Origin: Mycolicibacter heraklionensis
GTDB taxonomy: Bacteria; Actinomycetota; Actinomycetes; Mycobacteriales; Mycobacteriaceae
Assembly: GCF_001021505.1 (NCBI RefSeq)
Contig: NZ_LDPO01000011.1
Span: forward strand, 1 to 64,000
Length of the DNA stretch: 64,000 bases
Direction of reading: 5' to 3'
In this document: positions 57,005 through 64,000 of the stretch, in pieces
How the letters are laid out: each line of letters begins with the position of its first letter
How positions within the stretch are numbered: position 1 is the first letter of the stretch
Position numbers and translations under genes: made by a program
Notes under the pieces: generated by a model
The model's input: the letters and a program-made list of their open reading frames with translations, nothing else
The model's database searches: none
Told to the model about the DNA's origin: nothing

Positions 57005-57705
57005 TGTGCCGGCACCTGGGCTGGCTGGGTAGGACGCGGTCGCTGGCGGAGTTGATGCTGGAACCGCCGCAGGGCCTGCTGGTGCAGTCCTACGCACCAC
57101 GCCGGCAGCAGCATGGGTTGCTCAACGCCGACGGTTGGGGCGCAGGGTTTTTCGATGCCTCCCGGGGCGGGGTGCCGCGACGGTGGCGCAGCGCGGCACC
57201 GTTGTGGGGCGACGTGTCCTTCGCCTCGGTCGCGCCGGTGCTCGCCAGCCACTGCGTGGTGGCCGCGGTGCGCTCGGCGACCGTCGGTATGCCCATCGAA
57301 GCCAGCGCCACCGCGCCGTTCACCGACGGCGCCTGGTTGCTGTCGCACAACGGCGTGGTGAACCGCGCGGCGTTGCCCACCACCGCGGAGGCGGAATCGG
57401 TCTGTGACAGCGCGATCCTGGCCGCGGCGATCTTCGCCCGCGGGGTGGAATCGTTGGGTGAGGTGGTCGCCGAGATCGGTGCCGCCGATCCGCAAGCCCG
57501 GCTGAACATTCTGACCGCCAACGGTTCTCGGATGTTGGCCACGACCTGGGGGGATACCTTGTCGATGTTGCACGGGGCCGATGGTGTGGTGCTGGCCAGC
57601 GAACCCTACGACGACGACCCGCGCTGGGTGGACATCCCGGACCGGCACTTGGTGGACGCGCATGACGGCGAGGTCCGTGTCACCGCCTTGGACTCCATCC
57701 GATGA
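57004..57705 (+). CDS. egtC: Gamma-glutamyl hercynylcysteine sulfoxide hydrolase EgtC
   Basis: A 233-aa class II amidotransferase-fold hydrolase (Ntn). Cys2 (MCRHLGWLG) becomes the N-terminal nucleophile after Met removal. Later motifs: [29 protein letters not shown] and [10 protein letters not shown]. It removes the gamma-glutamyl group from the EgtB product. ATG 57004 shares a base with the egtB stop (TGATG); the longer open frame upstream is a shadow of egtB. Confidence 0.95.
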   Translation: MCRHLGWLGRTRSLAELMLEPPQGLLVQSYAPRRQQHGLLNADGWGAGFFDASRGGVPRRWRSAAPLWGDVSFASVAPVLASHCVVAAVRSATVGMPIEASATAPFTDGAWLLSHNGVVNRAALPTTAEAESVCDSAILAAAIFARGVESLGEVVAEIGAADPQARLNILTANGSRMLATTWGDTLSMLHGADGVVLASEPYDDDPRWVDIPDRHLVDAHDGEVRVTALDSIR

Positions 57706-58667
57706 CGGTATCCATAGCCAATCACCTGGCGGCCGATGCGGCTCGATCCGCACTGCGGGCCGACGTCCGGTACGGACTTGCGCAGGATCCGAAATCCTTG
57801 CCGCCCAAGTGGTTCTACGACGATGTCGGCAGCGAGTTGTTCGACCGGATCACCCGGCTGCCCGAGTATTACCCCACCCGCGCCGAGGCCGAGATTCTGC
57901 GAGCGCACTCGGCCGAGGTGGCGGCACTGTCGGGCGCGGACACTCTGGTCGAACTGGGCAGCGGCACCTCGGAAAAGACCCGGATGCTGCTGGACGCGAT
58001 GCAGGATGCCGGGGCGCTGCGCCGATTCATCCCGTTCGACGTGGACGCCGGGGTGCTGGAGGCCGCGGGGGAGGCGATCGCTCGTGACTATCCCGGCGTG
58101 CGAGTGCAGGGTGTCTGCGGCGACTTCGAGCACCATCTCGCCGAGATCCCCGATGGCGGCAGGCGACTGTTCGTGTTCCTGGGATCGACCATCGGCAACC
58201 TGACACCGGGACCGCGTGCTGAATTCTTGGCCGACCTTGCCGCCGTCATGCACCACGGTGACGGCCTGCTGCTGGGCACCGACCTCGTCAAAGACACCGG
58301 CAGGCTGGTACGTGCCTACGACGACGCGGCCGGGGTGACAGCGGCGTTCAACCGCAACGTGCTCGCAGTGGTGAACCGCGAACTCGACGCCGACTTCGAC
58401 CTGGACGAGTTCGCCCATGTGGCGCGCTGGAATTCAGCGGAACAGCGCATCGAGATGTGGCTGCGGGCCCGCCGCGCCCAGCACGTCGTGGTCGGTGCGC
58501 TGGAGCTGGCTGTCGATTTCGCGGCCGGCGAGGAGATGCTGACCGAGGTCTCCTGCAAATTCCGGCCGGAGCAGGTAGCCGACGAGCTGGCCGCCGCGGG
58601 ACTGCGGCGTCGCCGGTGGTGGACCGACGCCGCAAGCGATTTCGGCCTATCGCTGTCCTTTAAATGA
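57702..58667 (+). CDS. egtD: Histidine N-alpha-methyltransferase EgtD
   Basis: A 321-aa SAM-dependent enzyme trimethylating histidine to hercynine. The SAM site is [19 protein letters not shown], the family block [27 protein letters not shown] is shortened here to [17 protein letters not shown], and [11 protein letters not shown] is the third motif. The start overlaps egtC by 4 bp. In M. tuberculosis egtE (PLP C-S lyase) comes next; here the next gene is an unrelated secreted protein after 176 bp that hold no gene. Confidence 0.96.
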   Translation: MTVSIANHLAADAARSALRADVRYGLAQDPKSLPPKWFYDDVGSELFDRITRLPEYYPTRAEAEILRAHSAEVAALSGADTLVELGSGTSEKTRMLLDAMQDAGALRRFIPFDVDAGVLEAAGEAIARDYPGVRVQGVCGDFEHHLAEIPDGGRRLFVFLGSTIGNLTPGPRAEFLADLAAVMHHGDGLLLGTDLVKDTGRLVRAYDDAAGVTAAFNRNVLAVVNRELDADFDLDEFAHVARWNSAEQRIEMWLRARRAQHVVVGALELAVDFAAGEEMLTEVSCKFRPEQVADELAAAGLRRRRWWTDAASDFGLSLSFK

Positions 58668-58843
58668 GGTTCGCCGCGGCGGAGCTCCAGATGCAACCCT
58701 TGGGCACAGGATTGGCGAAAGTGTAGGCAGATCCCTTATTGGTCGGCGTCCCTAACCGGCCATACGCTTCGCACATTCGAAAGGTGTGGCTCAGGGCCCG
58801 TCGGGCAGCGAATGGTGCCACGCACGTGCACCGAGGGACTGTC

Positions 58844-59695
58844 ATGAGAAAACGAACACTGACACTGATCGCGATGGTGGGCGCCGCGGCCTGGCTGATC
58901 GGGATCGCCCCGCCGACCGCCCGTGCCGACGCGTTGCCCAATGGCTACGACGTGACCTGCACGCAAAACGGCAACGACGTGATATGCAACATCTCGGGTT
59001 GCCCGCGCGTGAAAGACGACGAGGCCGGGGACGCGGTGCACCTGCTGACCAACGGCCAGGGCCAACAAGAGCTCAAAAAAGACTGCAACGGCACCGCAAT
59101 TGGAACCATCGCCGGGTTTGGCGCCAGCCCGTTCACCTTGGGGGTCCAGGGCTGCCGCAAGCATCCCGTTGGTTCGGATGATTGCGGCCCATGGTCGGAC
59201 TACAAGTACACCCCACCAGCGAAAGCAGCGGCCCCGGCAGCCGAGCCGGTCCTTTGCACGGCAGGGCCGGACGCGGGGAAGAAACTGCCGCCCGGTTCGA
59301 CGTGCTCATCAGCACCCGCAGCTCAGGCTCAGGCCGCACCGGTGCAATGCCCGGCAGGCTCGGTGGAGCCCACCGTTCCAGCCGGCGGGGTCTGCAGTCC
59401 GCCGGACCATGACGTGGCGATGACCATCACCCAGAGTGGTTTGAACGCGACCGTGGATATCACCAACAATTCCAGTCTGCCCGCCGATTGCACCTACACC
59501 GCAACAAAAACCGCCGGGCTCGGACCGCAAACAGTCACGAGAACCATCGCCGTCGGCCCGAAGAGCACCGGCGCGATCACCGACATGTTGTGGCCACCGC
59601 CCCTCACCACCTACGACGCAGTGGCGATCTGCACGATTACCTACCTGGGGTCGCCGTGGCCCGTCGGCAAAGCTAGCCAGACCGTGACCGGCTGA
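58844..59695 (+). CDS. Secreted Cys-rich paralogue A of a three-gene tandem array
   Basis: A 283-aa secreted protein; signal peptide MRKRTLTLIAMVGAAAWLIG ending near ARADA (residue 27). The N-terminal Cys domain is DVTCTQNGNDVICNISGCPR with KDDEAGDAVH, ending with QGCRKHPVGSDDCGPWSDY. A Pro/Ala linker follows, here with two copies of a PVxCxAGS...C module (about 143-195), one more than in the other paralogues. The C-terminal beta-domain has VDITNNSSLPADCTYTATKT and a Thr-rich end. No known family is recognised. Ribosome site and first codons (GAGGGACTGTC-ATGAGAAAACG) are almost the same as in paralogue B, showing recent duplication. Confidence 0.82.
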   Translation: MRKRTLTLIAMVGAAAWLIGIAPPTARADALPNGYDVTCTQNGNDVICNISGCPRVKDDEAGDAVHLLTNGQGQQELKKDCNGTAIGTIAGFGASPFTLGVQGCRKHPVGSDDCGPWSDYKYTPPAKAAAPAAEPVLCTAGPDAGKKLPPGSTCSSAPAAQAQAAPVQCPAGSVEPTVPAGGVCSPPDHDVAMTITQSGLNATVDITNNSSLPADCTYTATKTAGLGPQTVTRTIAVGPKSTGAITDMLWPPPLTTYDAVAICTITYLGSPWPVGKASQTVTG

Positions 59696-59723
59696 CGGAC
59701 GATCCGCTCGCCAGGGGGCAGTC

Positions 59724-60524
59724 ATGAGAAAACGAACATCGACACTGTTGTCGATCCTGGCCGCCGCAGCGTGGCTGTTCGGGACCAACGCTGCGCCGTC
59801 GATGGCGCCGACCGCTCGCGCCGAGACGTTGTCCAACGGGTACAGCGTGACCTGCTCGCCCAACGGCACCGAAGTGTCCTGCGACATCTCGGGTTGCCCG
59901 CGCGTGCACGACGACGAGGCCGGGGATGTGGTGCACACCTTGTACAACGGTCAGAACCAACAAGAGCTCAGCAAGGGCTGCAACAACGACGCAACTGCAA
60001 TCGTCGCAGGCGTCAGCGGCCCGTTCACCCTGTCGGTCCAGGGCTGCCGCAAGCATCCCGTGGGTTCGGATGACTGCGGTGCATGGGCGGACTACCGGTA
60101 CTTCCCATCGGCGGCCCCGGCCGCGCCGGCCGCGCCGGTGGCAGCGCCCGCTGTACCGGGCGCAGCACCGGTGCAATGCCCGGCGGGCTCGGTGGAAGCC
60201 ACCGTCCCGGCCGGCCAGCCATGCGCCCCGCCACACGACGACGTGGCGATGTACATCACTCCGCAAGGCGTAGACGCGCATGTGGCCATCACCAACAAAT
60301 CCAGCCTACCCGCCCAATGCGCTTACACCGCAACAAAAGTCGTCGGCCTCGGGCCGCAAACGGTGAGCAGAACGGTCGAGGTGGGTCCGAACAGCACCAG
60401 TTCGATCACCGACATGCTTTGGCCGTCCCCCTTCACCATCTACGACGCAGAGGTGGACTGCACGGTCATCTATGAGGGCCTGACATGGCCCATCGGTAAG
60501 GCCGGCCAGAAGTTGTCCGGCTGA
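59724..60524 (+). CDS. Secreted Cys-rich paralogue B
   Basis: A 266-aa secreted protein, second of the tandem array. Signal peptide ends near ARAET (residue 36). It shares SVTCSPNGTEVSCDISGCPR, HDDEAGDVVHTLYNGQN, QGCRKHPVGSDDCGAWADYRY, PVQCPAGSVEATVPAGQPC, and the C-terminal VAITNKSSLPAQCAYTATKV domain. One PVQC module only. Starts 28 bp after paralogue A. The repeated Ala/Pro linker differs in length, the most variable part of the family. Function unknown; an envelope or extracellular role is inferred from the signal peptide and disulfide-rich design. Confidence 0.82.
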   Translation: MRKRTSTLLSILAAAAWLFGTNAAPSMAPTARAETLSNGYSVTCSPNGTEVSCDISGCPRVHDDEAGDVVHTLYNGQNQQELSKGCNNDATAIVAGVSGPFTLSVQGCRKHPVGSDDCGAWADYRYFPSAAPAAPAAPVAAPAVPGAAPVQCPAGSVEATVPAGQPCAPPHDDVAMYITPQGVDAHVAITNKSSLPAQCAYTATKVVGLGPQTVSRTVEVGPNSTSSITDMLWPSPFTIYDAEVDCTVIYEGLTWPIGKAGQKLSG

Positions 60525-60560
60525 CGAGATCGTCCGCGCGGAACTTGAGGAAAGGGAACT

Positions 60561-61379
60561 GTGATGAGAAGACGAACACCTGCACCGATCGCGATTGTGG
60601 CCGCCGCGGCCTGGCTGTTCGGGATCGCCGTGCCGTTGATGGCACCCATCGCCCGGGCCGACGCTTTGCCGAATGGCTACAGCGTGACCTGTACGCAAAA
60701 CGGTTCCGAAGCGATATGCACCATCTCTGGGTGTCCGCGAGTCCACGAAGATGAGGCCGGGGACGTGGTGCACCTCAAGTCCAACGGCGGGCCCCAAGTA
60801 GAACTGAGCAAAGGCTGCGGCAGCGACGCAACAGAAACCGTCAAGAACGGCAACGACGCTTTCACACTGTCGGTCCAGGGCTGCCGCAAGCATTCGGTGG
60901 GGTCGGACGACTGTGGCGCATGGTCGGACTACCAGTACACCCCACCGGCCAAACCGGCAGCACCCGCCGCAGCACCCGCTGCACCGGCTGCACCGGCAGC
61001 ACCGGCTCAGGCCGCACCGGTGCAATGCCCGGCGGGCTCGGTGGAGGCCACTGTTCCGGCCGGCCAGCAATGCGCCGCGCCGCACGATGCCATAGCGATG
61101 AACATCACCAAGAGTGGTATCAACGCGATCGTCAATATCACCAACAATTCCGGCTTGCCCGCCCTGTGCAACTACACCGGAACAAAAACCGCCGGAATCG
61201 GGCCGGCAGTAGTCAAGGAGAGCCTCAAAATCTCCCCGAACAGCACCGGTTCGCTCACCGACATGATGTACCCGCCCCTCGGAGACACCTACGAAGCAGA
61301 GGTGGAGTGCACAGCCACCTACAACGGCCAGGGGATGTCCATCGGTCGGGCCAGTCAGACCGTGACCGGCCACCTGTGA
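60561..61379 (+). CDS. Secreted Cys-rich paralogue C
   Basis: A 272-aa secreted protein, third of the array. GTG 60561 and ATG 60564 (MRRRTPAPI) are both possible starts; the ATG matches the other copies. Shared pieces: SVTCTQNGSEAICTISGCPR, HEDEAGDVVHLKSNGG, QGCRKHSVGSDDCGAWSDYQY, PVQCPAGSVEATVPAGQQC and VNITNNSGLPALCNYTGTKT. The linker is a run of Ala-Ala-Pro repeats. The C-terminal region TMM-YPPLGDTYEAEVEC keeps the paired cysteines. Starts 36 bp after paralogue B, all on one strand, so a single transcript is likely. Confidence 0.82.
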   Translation: MMRRRTPAPIAIVAAAAWLFGIAVPLMAPIARADALPNGYSVTCTQNGSEAICTISGCPRVHEDEAGDVVHLKSNGGPQVELSKGCGSDATETVKNGNDAFTLSVQGCRKHSVGSDDCGAWSDYQYTPPAKPAAPAAAPAAPAAPAAPAQAAPVQCPAGSVEATVPAGQQCAAPHDAIAMNITKSGINAIVNITNNSGLPALCNYTGTKTAGIGPAVVKESLKISPNSTGSLTDMMYPPLGDTYEAEVECTATYNGQGMSIGRASQTVTGHL

Positions 61380-61489
61380 TCGGCCGACGGAACCGCCCGG
61401 CAAATAGTCAATGGCACCAGTCACATTGCCGACATATTGTGGCCTCGCCTCTTCACCAGCGTCGACGACCGTCTCTGGAAGGAATCCCG

Positions 61490-62026
61490 ATGGACAAGAG
61501 CAGCAAAGGTATCCGCGGCGGACGCAGGTGCGCGGTTCTTCTCAACACGGCGGCGCTCGCCACGGCGGCCGCCTGGAGTGCGCTCGCTTTGGCGAGCCCG
61601 GCCAATGCCCAGGTGTTCGACAAGCATCTGGCGATGGATTGCCCAAAGCCCTATAGCCAACAGTGCCTCGGGCATCCCGGCATCGTGGTTCACACGAACG
61701 GGCCACTGTATGCGAAGTTCACCGCGGACGGGAATCCTCCGTCCTGCGCGCCCGGTGATGCGGCGATACTTTTCAACGATTGGCCCGGCAATCATGCGGT
61801 GGTTCAGCCTGGAGAGTCCGTCGAGCTCGCCCAAAATCGTGGCGATTCCGAAGATGTCTACGTCGAAGTGCAGATGACCGGCGTTCTCGGCGGTTGCAAC
61901 ACCGGCGCTATGAGCGGCTGGTCCGGCAACCTTCACGTCGAAACCGACGACGACGCCGCGCGGTATGTCGGCCAGCCGATACCGCTTGACCGTCCGCCGT
62001 CGAAGCCGCCTTACGTGCGGCAGTAA
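61490..62026 (+). CDS. Secreted small protein with Cys-rich mature domain
   Basis: A 178-aa protein: signal peptide ends SPANA (about residue 40), then QVFDKHLAMDCPKPYSQQCL, DGNPPSCAPGDAAILFNDW, and a beta-rich region VQMTGVLGGCNTGAMSGWSG. Four cysteines in the mature part, likely two disulfides; the C-terminus is Pro-rich. It does not share the tandem array's Cys motif but follows it in the same direction (110 bp). ATG 61490 has the ribosome site GGAAGGAA; the frame is open upstream only as overlap of paralogue C. Not recognised. Confidence 0.75.
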   Translation: MDKSSKGIRGGRRCAVLLNTAALATAAAWSALALASPANAQVFDKHLAMDCPKPYSQQCLGHPGIVVHTNGPLYAKFTADGNPPSCAPGDAAILFNDWPGNHAVVQPGESVELAQNRGDSEDVYVEVQMTGVLGGCNTGAMSGWSGNLHVETDDDAARYVGQPIPLDRPPSKPPYVRQ

Positions 62027-62040
62027 CGACCCGAGGAGTC

Positions 62041-62475
62041 GTGGTGGCAAGAAACGTCAACATGCCGGCGTTGCCCCTGGCTGCGCTGACGGCATGGGCA
62101 ACCGTCATCGGTGCGGTGCCGGCATGGGCGGATCCGCACCCGGTACCCGACCCGACATGTGCGTCGGGCCTCGTCTGGCGAGCGGCGTATCCCGGCGACA
62201 CGGTCTGTGTCCGGCCGGGAGACCGCGACCGCACCGCGCAAGAGAACGCCGACGCCGCGAGCCGGATCGATCCCAACGGCGCATACGGCCCACAGAGTTG
62301 TCAGCAAGGGTTCGTGTGGCGCGATGCCTACCGTTCGGACGCGGTTTGTGTCTCGCCCGATACCCGACGCGAAAATCAGGACTGGAATCACTACGAGTGT
62401 GGGACGGCAGAGGACGCCCAACGCCACGCCGGATACTGTGGGCCACTACCGCCGCCGCCCCGCGACCTTCGGTAG
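62041..62475 (+). CDS. Secreted protein with duplicated Cys module
   Basis: A 144-aa secreted protein (signal ends AWADP, residue 31). Two direct repeats of about 45 residues follow: CASGLVWRAAYPGDTVCVRP and CQQGFVWRDAYRSDAVCVSP, each with two cysteines and a downstream R...Q...N segment. The final part holds CGTAEDAQRHAGYCGP. Similar C-x-x-G-[FL]-VWR...VCV modules occur in secreted actinobacterial proteins. GTG 62041 follows a GAGGAG ribosome site and lies 14 bp after the previous stop. Function unknown, perhaps matrix or carbohydrate binding. Confidence 0.75.
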   Translation: MVARNVNMPALPLAALTAWATVIGAVPAWADPHPVPDPTCASGLVWRAAYPGDTVCVRPGDRDRTAQENADAASRIDPNGAYGPQSCQQGFVWRDAYRSDAVCVSPDTRRENQDWNHYECGTAEDAQRHAGYCGPLPPPPRDLR

Positions 62476-62561
62476 TGCCCGGTGCGTGACAGCCGGGACG
62501 CGGCGAAACTGTAGTGATATCCCTGATTCCGAGCCGACCGTGGCGGGCTTAGCGTGGACCA

Positions 62562-63074
62562 ATGCAGCAGCAACGCAACGTCCTGGCCGTCTTGTTCACC
62601 GTCGTGCTGGTGTCGCTGGCGTCGGCGTGCGGATCCAGCGGCACCGGCCAGTCGCCGGCCGCGGCGTCCGGCTCGGCGCAGTCGGCCAAGCGCATTGATG
62701 CCTGCTCGATGATCTCCCCGCAGGACATCTCGTCGCTGCTCGGAGTTTCGGTGGCCGGAGTCTCGACGGGCACGGAGCCCGACATGGGCGACTGCACATG
62801 GACGAATCCGTCTAACGACGAATCGGTTTCGCTGACGATCGGCAATGCCGGCACCGCACTCAACAACACGCTTCCCGCCCCCGACGCCAACTTTCCCGAC
62901 CCAACGACGCCGGGGCCGGACGGCATGCGCTACATGAGCAGCGGCTCGGTCGAGTTCGCGGCAGGTAACCGCACGAATACCGTTCAGGTCGCGGTACTTC
63001 GACTGTTAGGGGATCAGGCCAACGCTGCGGCAGTGGATCTGGCTCGTAAGGTGGCGCCACAGGTGCCGCGGTAG
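62562..63074 (+). CDS. DUF3558-like lipoprotein
   Basis: A 170-aa predicted lipoprotein: the lipobox LASAC (Cys23) anchors it to the membrane. Mature domain: IDACSMISPQDISSLLG, DCTWTNPSNDESVSLTIGN, typical of the DUF3558 family of mycobacterial lipoproteins. After the domain, FAAGNRTNTVQVAVLRLLG leads to a basic C-terminus. It is the last of the run of secreted genes, 86 bp after the previous gene. No function is established for the family. The 93-bp gap before the final gene only holds a TATACG-like -10 region. Confidence 0.78.
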   Translation: MQQQRNVLAVLFTVVLVSLASACGSSGTGQSPAAASGSAQSAKRIDACSMISPQDISSLLGVSVAGVSTGTEPDMGDCTWTNPSNDESVSLTIGNAGTALNNTLPAPDANFPDPTTPGPDGMRYMSSGSVEFAAGNRTNTVQVAVLRLLGDQANAAAVDLARKVAPQVPR

Positions 63075-63167
63075 TCGTCGCGGCGGCCGCATATTTGTCA
63101 GCGGCCATGGCCGATTGCCAGCGCGGCTCATTGCCAACCTATACGATTTTCTGCGGGGGGAACTGTC

Positions 63168-64000
63168 ATTCCAACCGTCAAGGATCGGATGCGGGCGCAT
63201 GAAAATGTTCGGGTCCGGCCCGACGGGAAGACGCGGAAGCCGCCTTTCGTGAGTTCGCTCGTCGGCCGCAGTCGCGAGACCCGCGCCATCGCCGAGTTGC
63301 TCAACGACGCGGCCGATGCCTCAACGGGGCTGATCATCGAGGGCGAGCCGGGCATCGGTAAGACGACGCTGTGGCTGGAAGGGCTACAACGCGCTCGCCA
63401 ACACGGGTTCCGAGTCTTGGCCGCACGGGCGAGCGCGGCCGAATCGGTCCTGGCCTACGCCGTCCTTGCCGACCTGTTGAGTGAGGTCGATCGCGATCTC
63501 TGGGCCGATCTGCCCTCGCCGCAGCGACACGGGCTCGCAGCGGCCATCCTCAATGAGGACGAAATCGTCTCTCCTGCGGTCAAGCAACGTGCGGTGGGTG
63601 CCGCATTTCTTGCGGTGCTCAACAAGCTGGCCGACGAGTCGCCCGTGATGGTCGCCATCGATGACTTACAGTGGCTCGACCCCGCCAGTGCGGCCGCGGT
63701 GGCCTTCGCCGCGCGGCGTCTTTCCGGTCGAGTGGCATGGCTCTGCACCACACGCAGCGGTACGTCATCCGCTCCCGCGGGGTCGCTCGAGCTGAGCCGG
63801 CCGGATTCCGTTCGGCGAATCAGTTTGCCACCGTTAATGGTAGGAGAGCTGCAAGATGTGCTCACCTCGCATCTGGGAAGTCCCATACCACGGCCGAGGA
63901 TGCTGCGCATCCACCAGATTTCCGGCGGAAATCCCTTCTACGCACTGGAATTGGCCAGGGAAATCGATCCGAACGACCCCACCGCCTACCTGCGGCTTCC
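63168..64000 (+). CDS. LuxR-type (LAL) AAA ATPase regulator, 5' part, cut by window edge
   Basis: The frame runs off the right edge with no stop, so only about 275 N-terminal residues are seen. VGRSRETRAIAELL leads to Walker A GEPGIGKTTLW, then Walker B VMVAIDDLQWLD and ISGGNPFYALELAREI, the hallmark of large LuxR-family ATPases (MalT/LAL type) such as Rv0890c or Rv1358. The C-terminal helix-turn-helix would lie outside. The start is uncertain: ATT 63168 follows GGGGGGA with spacing as in nearby genes, while ATG 63189 follows AAGGA. Both are in frame. Confidence 0.8.
   Translation, partial: MPTVKDRMRAHENVRVRPDGKTRKPPFVSSLVGRSRETRAIAELLNDAADASTGLIIEGEPGIGKTTLWLEGLQRARQHGFRVLAARASAAESVLAYAVLADLLSEVDRDLWADLPSPQRHGLAAAILNEDEIVSPAVKQRAVGAAFLAVLNKLADESPVMVAIDDLQWLDPASAAAVAFAARRLSGRVAWLCTTRSGTSSAPAGSLELSRPDSVRRISLPPLMVGELQDVLTSHLGSPIPRPRMLRIHQISGGNPFYALELAREIDPNDPTAYLRL

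Overview
The window is a high-GC actinobacterial chromosome segment. Gene content and order point firmly to a mycobacterium (Mycobacteriaceae), probably a non-tuberculous species. The backbone follows the M. tuberculosis Rv3704c-Rv3734c neighbourhood in reverse orientation: tgs2-NUDIX, ligC/Prim-PolC, lucA, tRNA-Ser, ffs, the Rv3722c-type aspartate aminotransferase, dnaX, Rv3720/Rv3719-like genes, ami1, ebfC-recR, gatD-murT, dnaQ-like, leuA, ask-asd, Rv3707c/Rv3706c/Rv3705c-like genes and egtABCD. Orthologue names come from memory of those proteins, not from a search.

Region by region. 1-4.3 kb: an amidase, a zinc-metallopeptidase lipoprotein and a cut-off proline-rich gene on the minus strand, then tgs2 and a NUDIX hydrolase. 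4.3-11.1 kb: a fatty-acyl-AMP ligase, a 44-aa CxxC protein and a DUF302 protein behind a CsoR/CstR-like operator, a haloalkane dehalogenase, LigC with Prim-PolC, and an Eis-like acetyltransferase. 11.2-20.3 kb is export: an MmpL and an EamA-type transporter, then a TetR regulator divergent from mmpS4-mmpL4, followed by an Rv0455c-like secreted protein. In M. tuberculosis this set serves siderophore secretion. 20.3-26.6 kb: a DUF4226-like protein, lucA, tRNA-Ser(GGA), SRP RNA, aminotransferase, CHAP protein and dnaX. 26.6-32.8 kb: two closely similar cyclopropane-synthase-family methyltransferases around a flavin monooxygenase, a coupled FAD oxidoreductase and a second amidase.

32.9-40 kb: ebfC-recR, then a complete alkane hydroxylation cassette (PucR-type regulator, alkB, two rubredoxins, reductase), then gatD-murT for lipid II amidation. 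40-46.1 kb: a DnaQ-like exonuclease with BRCT domain and clamp motif, an esterase with a palindromic operator beside a sigma-54-type activator lacking GAFTGA, and leuA behind a Leu-rich leader peptide that looks like a ribosome-mediated attenuator. 46.2-54.4 kb: secreted and membrane proteins around ask-asd and a catalase. Two of the secreted-protein genes share an upstream motif. 54.4-58.7 kb: egtABCD for ergothioneine, without egtE. 58.8-63.1 kb: an accessory run of six secreted proteins or lipoproteins, including three tandem paralogues. The right edge cuts an AAA/LuxR-type regulator.

Many operons use 1-8 bp stop/start overlaps, and several promoters sit 6-7 bp from a start codon, implying leaderless mRNAs (tetR, FAAL, the leu leader). 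No insertion sequence, phage, integrase or CRISPR array was seen. Apparent accessory cargo (alkB cassette, esterase/activator pair, secreted cluster) sits between conserved backbone genes.
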